64,000 bases of DNA from Ectothiorhodospira sp. BSL-9 (GCF_001632845.1 NZ_CP011994.1:1994001-2058000), one strand, 5' to 3'. Shown: positions 37,098 through 48,910, counted from the first letter of the stretch. Translations and numbers: made by a program. The notes: generated by a model not told the origin, from the sequence alone.

Positions 37098-37975
37098 TGT
37101 TTAGGATCGCAGCGATTGTCATAGCCGTTGCGGCCGTGATTGTGGCCCTGTCCACGTTTACCGTGGATGAACGTGAGCGGGTCATCGTCTTCAGCCTGGG
37201 TGAAATCAAGCGTGTGGACCCGGAGCCGGGGCTGCACTTCAAGTTCCCCATCGTCAACAACGTGCGCAAGTTCGATGCCCGTGTACTGACCCTGGATATC
37301 CCGCCGGACCGCTTCCTCACCAGTGAGGCCAAGAACGTCATTGTCGACTTCTATGCCAAGTGGCGTATCGACGACGTGGGCCAGTTCTTCCGGGCCACCC
37401 GGGGCGACGAGCGCAATGCCCAGGAACGCATGACCCAGATCCTTCGGGACGGCATGCGTAACGAGTTTGCCAAGTACACACTGGAAGAAGTGGTGTCCGG
37501 CGAGCGCATCACCATCATGGGCGCGGTGCGTCAGCAGGCCCTGGATACCGCAGCGGAACTGGGTGTGGTGCTGGTGGATGTGCGCATCCGGCGCATGGAC
37601 CTCCCCGACGAGGTGAGCGAATCCGTGTTTGCACGCATGCGGGCCGAGCGTGAGCGTATCGCCCAGGACTTCCGCGCCCGCGGCCGTGAGGAGGGCGAGC
37701 GTATTCGCGCCCGTGCCGACCGTGACCGCACCGTGATCATCGCCAACGCCTATCGGGATGCTGAACGCATCCGCGGTGAAGGTGATGCTGGTTCGGCAGC
37801 CACCTATGCGGAAGCCTACGAGCAGGATCAGGAGTTCTTCAGCTTCTATCGGAGCCTGCTGGCCTACCGCAACACCATGGCGGGCCCGGAGAATGTCTTC
37901 GTGCTGGAGCCGGATTCGCAGTTCTTCCGTTACTTCAGGGATCCCATGGGAAGCCAGGCCCGGGCTGGGGATTAA
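37097..37975 (+). CDS. hflC: FtsH protease modulator HflC
   Basis: This 292-residue partner of HflK has one N-terminal membrane helix (residues about 4-20, IAAIVIAVAAVIVALST), then the band 7 domain with FTVDERERVIVFSLGEIKR and the RARADRDRTVIIANAYRDAERIRGEGDA-type helix near 205-235. GGGAGG (37084-37089) precedes the ATG at 37097. A TTG directly upstream is not needed. Confidence 0.95.
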   Translation: MFRIAAIVIAVAAVIVALSTFTVDERERVIVFSLGEIKRVDPEPGLHFKFPIVNNVRKFDARVLTLDIPPDRFLTSEAKNVIVDFYAKWRIDDVGQFFRATRGDERNAQERMTQILRDGMRNEFAKYTLEEVVSGERITIMGAVRQQALDTAAELGVVLVDVRIRRMDLPDEVSESVFARMRAERERIAQDFRARGREEGERIRARADRDRTVIIANAYRDAERIRGEGDAGSAATYAEAYEQDQEFFSFYRSLLAYRNTMAGPENVFVLEPDSQFFRYFRDPMGSQARAGD

Positions 37976-38002
37976 TCACGACCCCACCCGAGTCGATCTC
38001 CC

Positions 38003-38191
38003 ATGTGGTCTGATCTGCTGGCGGCCCTCGCATTGCTTATGGTGATCGAGGGCCTGCTTCCGTTTATCAACCCCGCCGGTCTGCGCCGCACCCTGCTCCA
38101 GGTGGCGCAGCTACCCGATTCGGTGCTGCGTGGCGTGGGTCTCGCCAGTCTGATACTGGGGGCCTTGCTGCTTTGGTGGGTGCGTGGCTGA
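38003..38191 (+). CDS. DUF2065 family small membrane protein (YjeT-like)
   Basis: This 62-residue protein has two hydrophobic helices: LLAALALLMVIEGLLPFINP and GVGLASLILGALLLWWV, separated by a basic LRRTLLQVAQLPD turn. It matches the YjeT/DUF2065 family, which is regularly found right after hflC. Its function is unknown; association with HflKC/FtsH is suggested only by context. It lies 27 bp after hflC. Confidence 0.88.
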   Translation: MWSDLLAALALLMVIEGLLPFINPAGLRRTLLQVAQLPDSVLRGVGLASLILGALLLWWVRG

Positions 38192-38247
38192 TTGCCATCC
38201 ACGCCGGCCCGCGTGCCCGGAATTTCAAATGACCTTGATTGAGTGAC

Positions 38248-40727
<2,480 letters not shown>

Positions 40728-40747
40728 TCCCTTCGCATAATCCCACA

Positions 40748-40774
40748 CCTCCCAGGGTCTGATGCCCGGGGAGG
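40748..40774 (+). terminator. Hairpin after purA
   Basis: CCTCCC-A-GGG (40748-40757) pairs with CCC-G-GGGAGG (40765-40774) around a short loop. No T tract follows, so termination is uncertain; outer bases TCCCACAC/GTGTGGGA (40741-40748 and 40777-40784) extend the symmetry into the neighbouring REP. Confidence 0.4.
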
Positions 40775-40778
40775 TCGT

Positions 40779-40802
40779 GTGGGAGCGGCCCTGGGCCGCG
40801 AA
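40779..40802. repeat. REP-like GTGGGAGCGGCC element, single copy
   Basis: GTGGGAGCGGCCCTGGGCCG begins a 24-base imperfect palindrome ending CGAA. The same element occurs as a perfect inverted pair at 49424-49509 and singly at 62915-62940. It resembles the REP family common in Pseudomonas and other gammaproteobacteria. Confidence 0.8.
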
Positions 40803-40823
40803 TTCTCAAAAGAGTCCCGCCCC

Positions 40824-43526
40824 ATGTCCGAGGAACAGGAATCCCCCGAGCAGCGCTCCTGGCACCACCTGGAGCCTGATGCCGTCCTGAAGACACTGGA
40901 GACACCCGAAGAGGGTCTCACGGAGGACGAGGTCGAGCGACGACGCGAGGCCCATGGTTCCAACCGTCTACCGTCGCCCCGCACCCGGGGGCCGCTGCGC
41001 CGTTTCCTGGCGCAGTTCCATAACCTGCTGATCTACGTGCTCATGGGCGCTGCCCTGGTCACGGCGTTGCTGGGCCACTGGGTGGATACCGGTGTGATCC
41101 TGGCGGTGGTGCTGCTCAACTCCATCATCGGGTTCGTGCAGGAGGGCAAGGCGGAAAAGGCCCTGGACGCCATCCGCGACATGCTCTCCCCTCATGCCTC
41201 TGTGCGTCGCGCAGGCCACCGCTCCACGGTGCCGGCGGAGGACCTGGTGCCCGGGGATCTGGTGCTGATCGAGCCAGGCGACAAGGTGCCGGCGGACCTG
41301 CGTCTGATCAAGGTCAAGGGCCTGCAGGTGCAGGAGGCCGTGCTGACCGGCGAATCCGTGCCCGTGGACAAGGGCGTCGACCCGGTGGAAGCGGAAGCGG
41401 AACTGGGTGATCGGCTGTCCATGGCCTTTTCCGGCACTCTGGTCACGGCCGGGCAGGCCACCGGCGTTGTCGTGGAGACGGGCGCCCGCACCCAGATCGG
41501 TCGCATCAGCGGCATGCTCTCGGAGGTGCAGACCCTCACCACTCCCTTGATCAAGGCCATGAACACCTTCGCCCGCTGGCTCACCCTGGCCATCGTCATG
41601 CTGGCGTCCATGGTGTTCAGCTTCGGGCTGCTGGTGCGCGACTACAGCGCCGTGGAGATGTTCATGGCCGCCGTGGCCCTGGCGGTGGCGGCCATCCCCG
41701 AGGGGTTGCCGGCGATCCTCACCGTCACCCTGGCCATCGGCGTGCAACTCATGGCCTCGCGCAATGCCATCATCCGGCGCCTGCCGGCGGTGGAGACCCT
41801 GGGTTCGGTCTCCATCATCTGTTCCGACAAGACTGGCACGCTCACCCGCAACGAGATGACGGTGCGCTCCCTGGCCCTGCCGGGGGGCTTTTACGAAGTC
41901 ACCGGCGTGGGTTACGACCCCCATGGTGCCTTCGAGCGCGACGGTGCCGAGGTGGACCCCGATGACGATGCAGCCCTGTGCGACGCCATCCAGGCCATGC
42001 TGCTGTGCAACGACTCCAGTCTCTACAAGCGCGACGACCAGTGGGTGGTGGAAGGGGATCCCATGGAGGGTGCCCTGCTCACTGCCGGCATGAAGGCGGG
42101 ACTGAACGTCGAGCAGCTCAACAAGCATCGGCCACGCACCGATGTGGTGCCCTTTGAATCCGAACACCGCTTCATGGCCACCCTGAACCATGATCACGAC
42201 GGCAACGGCATGATCTATGTGAAGGGTGCCCCGGAGCAGATTCTGGAGATGTGTTCCCGGGAGGCCGGAGAAGAATCGCTGGACAAGGATCACTGGCTGG
42301 CCAAGGTGGACGAACTGGCCAGCCGGGGGGAGCGCATCCTGGCGGTGGCGCGGCGTAACAGCGATAACGGCCAGCGGGAAATCAAGTTCGACGAGCTGGG
42401 CTCCGAGTTCGAGTTCCTGGGATTGTTCGGCCTGATCGATCCGCCCCGGGAGGAGGCCATCTCCTCGGTGGCTGAATGCCAGGAAGCGGGCATCCGGGTG
42501 AAGATGATCACCGGCGACCATGCTGGCACGGCCCAGGCCATCGCCCGGCAGCTGGGCCTGACCCATGCCGACGAGGTGCTCACCGGCCGGGATATCGACA
42601 GCATGGATGACGAGGCCCTGCGCGAGGCTGTACCCCGGGTGGATGTGTTTGCCCGGGCAGCGCCGGAGCACAAGCTGCGCCTGGTGCGTGCCCTGCAATG
42701 GCACGGTTACGTGGTGGCCATGACCGGCGATGGGGTCAACGATGCGCCCGCCCTCAAGCAGGCGGACGTGGGCGTGGCCATGGGCCGCAATGGCACCGAA
42801 ACGGCCAAGGAGGCATCGGAGATGGTGCTGGCGGATGACAACTTTGCCTCCATCGCCCATGCCGTGCGCGAGGGGCGGCGGGTCTACGACAATCTCAAGA
42901 AGGCCATTACCTTCCTGCTGCCCATCAATGGCGGTGAGTCGGGTTCCATCATCGCCGCCATCATGCTGGGCATGGCCCTGCCCATCACGCCCCTGCAGGT
43001 GCTGTGGGTGAACATGGTCAGCTCGGTGGGCCTGGCCATGGCCCTGGCCTTCGAGCCGGCCGAGAAGGATGTGATGAGCCGGCCGCCGCGCAAACCCGGG
43101 GAGCCAATACTGTCCCTGTTCCTGGTGTGGCGCATCCTGTTCGTCTCGGTCCTGTTCCTGGCCGGTATCTTCGGGATGTACCTGTGGTCCATCCAGGCCG
43201 GTTACAGCATCGATGCGGCCCGCACCCATGCGGTGAACACCCTGGTGATCATGGAGGTGTTCTACCTGCTCAGCGTTCGCTCCCTGAAGGTGCGTTCGCT
43301 GACCCTCAAGGGGCTCATCGGCACCCGCGCCGTGGCCATTGCGATCCTGGTGGTGGTGACGTTGCAGATGATCTTCACCTACGCACCCTTCATGCAGTTC
43401 TTCTTCGACAGCACGTCGGTGGATCTGTACGCCTGGGGCATCATGCTTGGCGTGGGTGTGATGCTGTTCATCATCCTGGAACTGGAGAAGGCGGTGCGCA
43501 ACCGGATCGCCCGGCCCGGGAGCTAG
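40824..43526 (+). CDS. Cation-transporting P-type ATPase (P2-type, Ca/Na pump-like)
   Basis: This 900-residue protein begins with a cation ATPase N-terminal domain (SWHHLEPDAVLKTLETPEEG), a membrane pair, and the actuator domain with LTGESVPVDKG. AAIPEGLPAILTVTLAIGV in TM4 is followed by the phosphorylation motif CSDKTGTLTRNEM (Asp335) and TGDGVNDAPALKQADVGVAMG near 634-654. Six C-terminal helices follow, with the GESGSI and NMVSS segments. The PEGLP-type TM4 fits P2A/P2D pumps for Ca2+ or monovalent cations; the ion is not certain. The ATG at 40824 gives the family N-terminus; no clear ribosome site is visible. Confidence 0.92.
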   Translation: MSEEQESPEQRSWHHLEPDAVLKTLETPEEGLTEDEVERRREAHGSNRLPSPRTRGPLRRFLAQFHNLLIYVLMGAALVTALLGHWVDTGVILAVVLLNSIIGFVQEGKAEKALDAIRDMLSPHASVRRAGHRSTVPAEDLVPGDLVLIEPGDKVPADLRLIKVKGLQVQEAVLTGESVPVDKGVDPVEAEAELGDRLSMAFSGTLVTAGQATGVVVETGARTQIGRISGMLSEVQTLTTPLIKAMNTFARWLTLAIVMLASMVFSFGLLVRDYSAVEMFMAAVALAVAAIPEGLPAILTVTLAIGVQLMASRNAIIRRLPAVETLGSVSIICSDKTGTLTRNEMTVRSLALPGGFYEVTGVGYDPHGAFERDGAEVDPDDDAALCDAIQAMLLCNDSSLYKRDDQWVVEGDPMEGALLTAGMKAGLNVEQLNKHRPRTDVVPFESEHRFMATLNHDHDGNGMIYVKGAPEQILEMCSREAGEESLDKDHWLAKVDELASRGERILAVARRNSDNGQREIKFDELGSEFEFLGLFGLIDPPREEAISSVAECQEAGIRVKMITGDHAGTAQAIARQLGLTHADEVLTGRDIDSMDDEALREAVPRVDVFARAAPEHKLRLVRALQWHGYVVAMTGDGVNDAPALKQADVGVAMGRNGTETAKEASEMVLADDNFASIAHAVREGRRVYDNLKKAITFLLPINGGESGSIIAAIMLGMALPITPLQVLWVNMVSSVGLAMALAFEPAEKDVMSRPPRKPGEPILSLFLVWRILFVSVLFLAGIFGMYLWSIQAGYSIDAARTHAVNTLVIMEVFYLLSVRSLKVRSLTLKGLIGTRAVAIAILVVVTLQMIFTYAPFMQFFFDSTSVDLYAWGIMLGVGVMLFIILELEKAVRNRIARPGS

Positions 43527-43548
43527 ATGTTGCCACCCTCGATGGACC

Positions 43549-43598
43549 GTCCCCGAACGCCTCGTGCCCCCCATTCCGGGTGCGGGTCGTTCGGGGAC
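43549..43598. repeat. 11-bp inverted repeat after the P-type ATPase
   Basis: GTCCCCGAACG (43549-43559) and CGTTCGGGGAC (43588-43598) are perfect complements separated by 28 bases. A second hairpin, GCGGGGC-GAT-GCCCCGC, lies at 43664-43680. Neither has a T tract; they may end or stabilise the ATPase transcript. Confidence 0.6.
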
Positions 43599-43732
43599 AT
43601 GGCGGATATCGGGGTGGGCTCTGAAGCGTATGGTTCGGACAGGAAGGGCAGGGCGGTGCGCAGGCGGGGCGATGCCCCGCATGGCGCTGGGAATTCCCGG
43701 ACAAAAGGCGTACAATTCGCCCCTTCAAACGA

Positions 43733-43758
43733 AAACGGCCCGCTTTCGCGGGCCGTTT
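43733..43758 (-). terminator. Terminator of tRNA-Leu
   Basis: On the minus strand AAACGGCCCGC-GAAA-GCGGGCCGTTT forms an 11-bp stem with a stable GAAA tetraloop and runs into TTTTCG. It lies 11 bp after the CCA end of tRNA-Leu. Confidence 0.8.
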
Positions 43759-43769
43759 CATCACAAAGA

Positions 43770-43856
43770 TGGTGCCGAGGAGAGGACTTGAACCTCCACG
43801 GGGTCTCCCCCACTAATACCTGAAACTAGCGCGTCTACCAATTCCGCCACCTCGGC
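43770..43856 (-). tRNA. tRNA-Leu (anticodon CAG)
   Basis: The minus strand reads GCCGAGGTGGCGGAATTGGT, then an anticodon arm CTAGT-TTCAGGT-ATTAG with anticodon CAG, a long class II variable arm (GGGGGAGACCCC region), the T arm GGTTCAAGTCC and a 3' end CTCGGCACCA with CCA encoded. The acceptor stem GCCGAGG/CCTCGGC is perfect. It reads the CUG leucine codon, the main leucine codon in these genes. Confidence 0.97.
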
Positions 43857-43893
43857 CTGAGGCAGGTGTTTCCTGCGTTTCAGATGAGCGCGC

Positions 43894-43921
43894 ATTCTAA
43901 ACGATCGGGGATGTTTGTCAA
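43894..43921 (-). promoter_or_regulatory. Strong sigma-70 promoter of tRNA-Leu
   Basis: On the minus strand TTGACA (43916-43921) and TAGAAT (43894-43899) are 16 bp apart, followed by a GC-rich discriminator GCGCGC. This is the classic layout of a growth-rate and ppGpp controlled stable RNA promoter, about 37 bp upstream of the tRNA. Confidence 0.8.
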
Positions 43922-43951
43922 CACCCCAGCTTAAAATTATTCGGCGATTAC

Positions 43952-46297
43952 ATGACAAGAAAGAAAAAAACGATTCCCCAGGACCCCAACTTCGACAGAG
44001 AAGCCAAGAAGTACGACCGCCCCATCCCCAGTCGTGAACTGATTCTCCAGGTGATCGAGGACGCCGACGGCCCCATCGGCTTCGAACCCCTGGCCGAGCG
44101 CCTGCAGCTCCAGGAAGACGTGGATCTCGAGGCCCTGACGCGGCGCCTGCGTGCCATGGAACGGGATGGCCAGCTGGTGTGCAACCGTGCTGGCGGCTGG
44201 CTGCCGGTGAACCAGTGCGATCTGGTGCGTGGTCGGGTGTCCGCTCACCCGGATGGCTTCGGCTTCCTGATCCCCGATGAGGGCAAGGACGACCTGTTCC
44301 TCTCTCCCCGGCAGATGCGGGCCCTGATGCATGGGGACCGGGCCGTGGCCCGGGTGATCGGCATCGACCGTCGCGGTCGTCGGGAAGGGGCCGTGATTGA
44401 GGTGCTGGAGCGCAACACCCAGCAGATCGTCGGGCGCCTCACGGTGGAAGGGGGGATCGGTTTTGTGGACCCGGACAACAAGCGTCTGCCCCAGGATGTC
44501 CTGATCCCGCCGGAATGCCTGGGCGGTGCCGAGCCGGGTCAGATCGTGGTGGTGCATATCCGCGAACAGCCTTCCAAGCGCACCCGTCCCATCGGTCAGA
44601 TCGTGCAGGTGCTGGGCGAGCATATGGCGCCGGGGATGGAGATCGACATCGCCGTGCGCAACTACGGTCTGCCCTTTGAATGGCCGGAAGAGGTGACCCA
44701 GGCGGCCGATGCCTTCGGCGCCCAGGTGGCGGAATCAGCCAAGAAGGGTCGTCTGGATCTGCGCGAGATGCCGCTGGTCACCATCGACGGCGAGGACTCC
44801 CGGGACTTTGACGATGCCGTGTACTGCGAATCCCTTGGGCGGCGTGGCTACAAGCTGTGGGTGGCCATCGCCGATGTCTCCCACTACGTGCAGGCCGAGG
44901 ATGCCCTGGACAAGGAGGCCTTCCACCGGGGGACTTCCGTGTATTTCCCGGATCGGGTCATCCCCATGTTGCCGGAGGTGCTCTCCAACGGCCTGTGTTC
45001 CCTGAACCCGGACGTGGATCGTCTGTGCATGGTCTGCGAAATGACCATCAACTCCCGTGGCCGCATCACGGATTTCGACTTTCACGAGGCGGTGATGCGC
45101 TCCCATGCCCGGCTTACCTATACCGACGTGGCTCAGGTGCTGGTGGACCGTGATCCCAATGCGGTGGAGCGCCATGAGGCCGTCGTGCCGCACCTGGAAA
45201 ACCTTTACGGCCTGTACAAACTGCTGCGCAAGGCCCGGGACAACCGGGGCACCATCGACTTCGAGAGCACCGAGACCCGCATCATCTTCGGTGAGGATCG
45301 CAAGATCGAGCGCATCGTGCCCTACGAGCGCAACGACGCCCACAAGATCATCGAGGAGTGCATGATCGCGGCCAACGTGGCCACGGCCAGGTTCCTGCGG
45401 CGTCATCGCATGCCCACGCTGTTCCGGGTGCATGAAGGACCGCGCGCACAGAAGCTCAACGATCTGCGTGAATACCTGGGCGGCCTCGCTCTGTCCCTGG
45501 GTGGGGGCGATGAGCCCAGCCCGGCGGATTTTGCCGAACTGCTGGACTCGGTGAAGGAGCGACCCGATGCCCACCTGGTGCAGATGGCGCTGCTGCGCTC
45601 CCTGTCTCAGGCCGTGTACAGCCCTGAGCGGCTGGGTCACTTCGGCCTGGCCCACGAGGATTATCTGCACTTCACCTCACCGATTCGCCGTTACCCGGAC
45701 CTGCTGGTGCATCGGGGTATCCGCCATGTGCTTCAGGGCGGCAAGCCCAAGGAGTTCACCTATACCAAGGCGGACATGGTAGCCATGGGCGAGCACTGCT
45801 CCATGGCGGAGCGTCGCGCCGACGAGGCATCCTGGGACGTTGAGGCCTGGCTCAAGTGCGAGTACATGCAGGATCGCGTGGGTGAGGTGTTCGATGGGGT
45901 GGTCAAGACCGTCACCTCATTTGGTCTGTTCGTGGAGCTCAAGGACATCTACGTGGAAGGTCTGGTGCATGTGACCAGTCTCTCCAACGACTACTATCAC
46001 TTCGATCCGGCCACCCACTGTCTCAAGGGTGAACGCAGCGGCCGTCGTTATCGCATGGGTGATCCCATTCGTGTGCAGCTGGCGCAGGTCAACCTGGATG
46101 ACCGCAAGATCGACTTCATTCCCGCCCCAGGCGAGGAAGAGCCGGGAGATGGCAAGGGAGGCGGCAAGGGTGGGAAGAGTCGTGGCCGCAGGAAGGACAA
46201 GGCCGAAAAGACCGCCGTTGCAGCCCATGATGAGGGCAAGGCGAAGGCCAGGAAAAGTTCTGGCCGCCGGCGTAGCCGCAAGCGCACCGAGGGCTGA
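43952..46297 (+). CDS. rnr: Ribonuclease R
   Basis: This 781-residue 3'-5' exoribonuclease degrades structured RNA. An N-terminal winged-helix region (about 25-90) and cold-shock domains (SAHPDGFGFLIPDEGKDDLFL) precede the RNB catalytic domain with VTIDGEDSRDFDDAVYCE (the four Asp). A C-terminal S1 domain (VFDGVVKTVTSFGLFVELKDIYVEGLVHV region) is followed by a Lys/Arg/Gly-rich tail. rlmB starts 5 bp later. The ATG at 43952 lacks an obvious ribosome site. Confidence 0.96.
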   Translation: MTRKKKTIPQDPNFDREAKKYDRPIPSRELILQVIEDADGPIGFEPLAERLQLQEDVDLEALTRRLRAMERDGQLVCNRAGGWLPVNQCDLVRGRVSAHPDGFGFLIPDEGKDDLFLSPRQMRALMHGDRAVARVIGIDRRGRREGAVIEVLERNTQQIVGRLTVEGGIGFVDPDNKRLPQDVLIPPECLGGAEPGQIVVVHIREQPSKRTRPIGQIVQVLGEHMAPGMEIDIAVRNYGLPFEWPEEVTQAADAFGAQVAESAKKGRLDLREMPLVTIDGEDSRDFDDAVYCESLGRRGYKLWVAIADVSHYVQAEDALDKEAFHRGTSVYFPDRVIPMLPEVLSNGLCSLNPDVDRLCMVCEMTINSRGRITDFDFHEAVMRSHARLTYTDVAQVLVDRDPNAVERHEAVVPHLENLYGLYKLLRKARDNRGTIDFESTETRIIFGEDRKIERIVPYERNDAHKIIEECMIAANVATARFLRRHRMPTLFRVHEGPRAQKLNDLREYLGGLALSLGGGDEPSPADFAELLDSVKERPDAHLVQMALLRSLSQAVYSPERLGHFGLAHEDYLHFTSPIRRYPDLLVHRGIRHVLQGGKPKEFTYTKADMVAMGEHCSMAERRADEASWDVEAWLKCEYMQDRVGEVFDGVVKTVTSFGLFVELKDIYVEGLVHVTSLSNDYYHFDPATHCLKGERSGRRYRMGDPIRVQLAQVNLDDRKIDFIPAPGEEEPGDGKGGGKGGKSRGRRKDKAEKTAVAAHDEGKAKARKSSGRRRSRKRTEG

Positions 46298-46302
46298 ATT
46301 GC

Positions 46303-47052
46303 ATGGCTGCTCATGACGATGTCTTCGGCCTGCACGCCGTGGAGGCCCTGCTGCGTCAGTCCCCAGGGCGTGTGGAATCCCTGCGCGTGCAGTCCGGTCG
46401 GGTGGATGCCCGCATGCAGGCCCTGCTGGATCAGGCCGCTCGGGCCAATATCCCGGTCATGCGCCTCTCCCGCCGGGACCTGGATGCCCAGGCCGGCGGC
46501 GCCACCCATCAGGGGGTGATTGCCCGGGCGCAGCCCGTGGCCACGCTCGGGGAAAAGGATCTGCCGGATGTGGTCATGGCGCCCCGGGGCGGTGGTCCGG
46601 TGCTGCTGCTGGTGCTGGATGGGGTGACCGACCCTCACAACCTGGGCGCCTGTCTGCGCACCGCCGATGCGGCGGGTGTGACTGCCGTGATTGCACCCCG
46701 GGACCGGGCCGCGGGGCTCACTCCGGTGGTGCGCAAGGTGGCCTCCGGGGCGGCAGAGTCGATGCCCTTCATCCAGGTGACGAACCTGGCCCGCACGCTG
46801 GATCTGCTCAAGGATCTGGGCGTGTGGACGGTGGGCACCACCGGCGAGGCCGACACGGGCTTGTATGACGCGGACCTGACGGGCCCCACGGCCCTGGTGC
46901 TGGGGGCCGAGGGGAAGGGCATGCGTCGCCTGACTGCCGAGCGTTGCGACGCGCTGGTGCGCCTGCCCATGCGAGGGCAGGTGGAAAGCCTGAATGTCTC
47001 GGTGGCGGCGGGAGTGTGTCTTTATGAGGCAGTGAGGCAAAGGGGTGGGTGA
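46303..47052 (+). CDS. rlmB: 23S rRNA 2'-O-ribose G2251 methyltransferase
   Basis: This 249-residue SPOUT-class SAM-dependent enzyme has an N-terminal substrate-binding domain ([17 protein letters not shown]). The knotted catalytic domain contains [39 protein letters not shown] and [21 protein letters not shown]. It is next to rnr as in E. coli. Confidence 0.96.
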   Translation: MAAHDDVFGLHAVEALLRQSPGRVESLRVQSGRVDARMQALLDQAARANIPVMRLSRRDLDAQAGGATHQGVIARAQPVATLGEKDLPDVVMAPRGGGPVLLLVLDGVTDPHNLGACLRTADAAGVTAVIAPRDRAAGLTPVVRKVASGAAESMPFIQVTNLARTLDLLKDLGVWTVGTTGEADTGLYDADLTGPTALVLGAEGKGMRRLTAERCDALVRLPMRGQVESLNVSVAAGVCLYEAVRQRGG

Positions 47053-47111
47053 TCATTGCAGTAGCCCGATGCCAGGTCGCTGGCGTACTTCCCGGTCACC
47101 GTGTTCACCGA

Positions 47112-47140
47112 TTGCTTAGAGCCGTCCAAGCAGTTAAGAT
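47112..47140 (+). promoter_or_regulatory. Promoter of the rpsF ribosomal operon
   Basis: TTGCTT (47112-47117) and TAAGAT (47135-47140) are 17 bp apart. The leader of about 75 bases before rpsF contains GCCGGGCTCGCCCGGT and CCCGAAAGG, which could form the S6:S18-binding structure known from other rpsF leaders. Confidence 0.5.
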
Positions 47141-47222
47141 TCCGCCTTTTGCCGGGCTCGCCCGGTGTCTCTCCTTGCCTCACCGGATCGCCGGGAGGCT
47201 GATACCCGAAAGGAAAATCACA

Positions 47223-47627
47223 ATGCGTCATTACGAAATCGTCTTCATGGTCCACCCGGACCAGAGCGAGCAAGTGCCCGCCATGATGGAACGCTATCGG
47301 GGGATCATCGAATCCGCCGAGGGTGAGATCCACCGCCTGGAAGACTGGGGCCGCCGTCAGCTGGCCTATCCCATCCAGAAGCTGCACAAGGCCCACTACG
47401 TGCTGATGAACGTGGAATGCCCTGAAGCTGCCCTGGAAGAACTGGTCAGCGCCTTCCGCTTCAACGATGCCGTGATCCGTCATCTGGTGATGTCCATGGA
47501 TCGTGCCTTCACCGACGTCTCCCCCCTGGCCAAGAACCGGGATGACGACGACAGCGACAGCAGCGCCCAGTCCTCTGACGACGACGACAGCGACGACGAT
47601 TCCAGTCGTTCCGCTTCCGCCGACTGA
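47223..47627 (+). CDS. rpsF: 30S ribosomal protein S6
   Basis: This 134-residue protein starts [20 protein letters not shown]. The S6 fold occupies residues 1-100, with [23 protein letters not shown] at the centre. The last 30 residues are almost only Asp and Ser ([17 protein letters not shown] and onward), an acidic tail that recalls the Glu tail added to E. coli S6 by RimK, but here encoded. AGGAAA precedes the ATG. Confidence 0.96.
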   Translation: MRHYEIVFMVHPDQSEQVPAMMERYRGIIESAEGEIHRLEDWGRRQLAYPIQKLHKAHYVLMNVECPEAALEELVSAFRFNDAVIRHLVMSMDRAFTDVSPLAKNRDDDDSDSSAQSSDDDDSDDDSSRSASAD

Positions 47628-47663
47628 TCATCACCCCGTTCCAACGTATTCCGAGGTAAGACC

Positions 47664-47888
47664 ATGGCCCGTTTCTTCCGCCGTCGCAAGTATTGCCGTT
47701 TCACCGCCGAAGGCGTTGAGTTCATTGACTACAAGGACCTCAACACCCTGAAGAACTACGTGACCGAAACCGGCAAGATCGTTCCCAGCCGGATCACCGG
47801 TACCAGTGCCCGTTATCAGCGTCAGCTGGCCACCGCCATCAAGCGGGCCCGCTTCCTGGCACTGCTGCCTTATTCCGACAACCACTAA
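47664..47888 (+). CDS. rpsR: 30S ribosomal protein S18
   Basis: This 74-residue basic protein starts [42 protein letters not shown] and [18 protein letters not shown] are the S18 signatures. It binds S6 on the small subunit platform. It lies 36 bp after rpsF. Confidence 0.97.
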   Translation: MARFFRRRKYCRFTAEGVEFIDYKDLNTLKNYVTETGKIVPSRITGTSARYQRQLATAIKRARFLALLPYSDNH

Positions 47889-47936
47889 GTTGGCTGGCCG
47901 TTCGGTGCCCACCCTGGGTGCCAGTGGCAGGATCCC

Positions 47937-48857
47937 ATGAAGCCTTTGGCGTCATTCATCATGCAGGGTCGCTTGCGGGCCGCCACGGCCACCGCCGGAT
48001 TCGGCGTGGCCGGTCTGCTGCTCCCGCCGCTGGCCCTGGTCAGCAGTTCGGCTGTCTCCCTGGTAACGCTGCGTCTGGGCGCGGCGCAGGGCGTGGCCGT
48101 GGCGGCACTGGCCGCCCTGGTGCTTGCCCTGATTGCCTGGGTGGCGGGTCTGCATCCCGCTGTGGGAATGATCACTGCCCTGGTGCAGTGGCTGCCGGCC
48201 CTGGTGCTGGCCGAGGTGCTGCGCAGGACGTTCTCCTGGGCGATCACCCTGGCGGTCGGTATCGGTATCGGTTGCGGCGTTATTCTGTTGTTGCACGCGA
48301 CCGTGCCCAACCTGCCGCAGATGTGGCTGGCAGTGCTGGAGCAGGCTGTGGGTCCTTTGTTCGAGCAGTCGGGAGTGACCGGCAGTGAACGCGAGCAGGC
48401 CTTCCTGCAGGCGGCATCGCTGATGACCGGCATGCTGGCGGCGGTATCGCTGCTGGCCCTGAGCGCGGCGCTCATCCTGGCCCGTTACTGGCAGGCGGTC
48501 CTGTACAACCCGGGTGGTTTCAGGGAGGAGTTTCACGCCCTGAGCCTGGGCCGGGTGCCGGCCATGATGCTGGTGGGGCTGCTGCTGGTGGCGTGGCTTG
48601 CCGATTCCTACCTGCTGTTCGAGTTGTCGCTGGTGTTCTTGATGGCCTTCTTCCTGCACGGGCTGGCGGTCATCCATGGCACCAATGCCCGGATGAATTT
48701 GAGCCGGATCTGGCTGGTGTTCACTTATGTGCTGCTGGCGCTGGCCCTGCCGCAGATGGTGATCCTGCTGGCCACCCTGGGGGTGATGGACAGCTTCCTG
48801 AACCTGCGCGGCCGACTGACCCGGGCCCAGCCCGAAGACAAGTCCGACGATACCTGA
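47937..48857 (+). CDS. DUF2232 family membrane protein
   Basis: This 306-residue protein has about eight hydrophobic helices (for example AVAALAALVLALIAWVAG and AMMLVGLLLVAWLADSYLLF) and an acidic C-terminus. It resembles YybS/DUF2232 proteins, found between rpsR and rplI in many proteobacteria. The function is unknown; fold similarity to ECF-type S components has been discussed for the family, but no substrate can be inferred here. Cotranscription with ribosomal genes is the main clue. Confidence 0.85.
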   Translation: MKPLASFIMQGRLRAATATAGFGVAGLLLPPLALVSSSAVSLVTLRLGAAQGVAVAALAALVLALIAWVAGLHPAVGMITALVQWLPALVLAEVLRRTFSWAITLAVGIGIGCGVILLLHATVPNLPQMWLAVLEQAVGPLFEQSGVTGSEREQAFLQAASLMTGMLAAVSLLALSAALILARYWQAVLYNPGGFREEFHALSLGRVPAMMLVGLLLVAWLADSYLLFELSLVFLMAFFLHGLAVIHGTNARMNLSRIWLVFTYVLLALALPQMVILLATLGVMDSFLNLRGRLTRAQPEDKSDDT

Positions 48858-48910
48858 TGCCCGACCTCTCGGCGGGCAACGCATTTGATTCTTGATTGAG
48901 GTAAAAACCG

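Noticed and set aside
40968-43715. A 915-codon open frame on the minus strand
   Set aside because: It lies wholly antisense to the P-type ATPase, whose motifs are intact. The antisense translation is His/Gly/Gln-rich with no domain, typical of high-GC mirror frames.
43711-43716. TACAAT as a -10 element on the plus strand before tRNA-Leu
   Set aside because: No gene follows on that strand before the hairpin at 43733 and no good -35 is visible, so a small RNA there is not supported.
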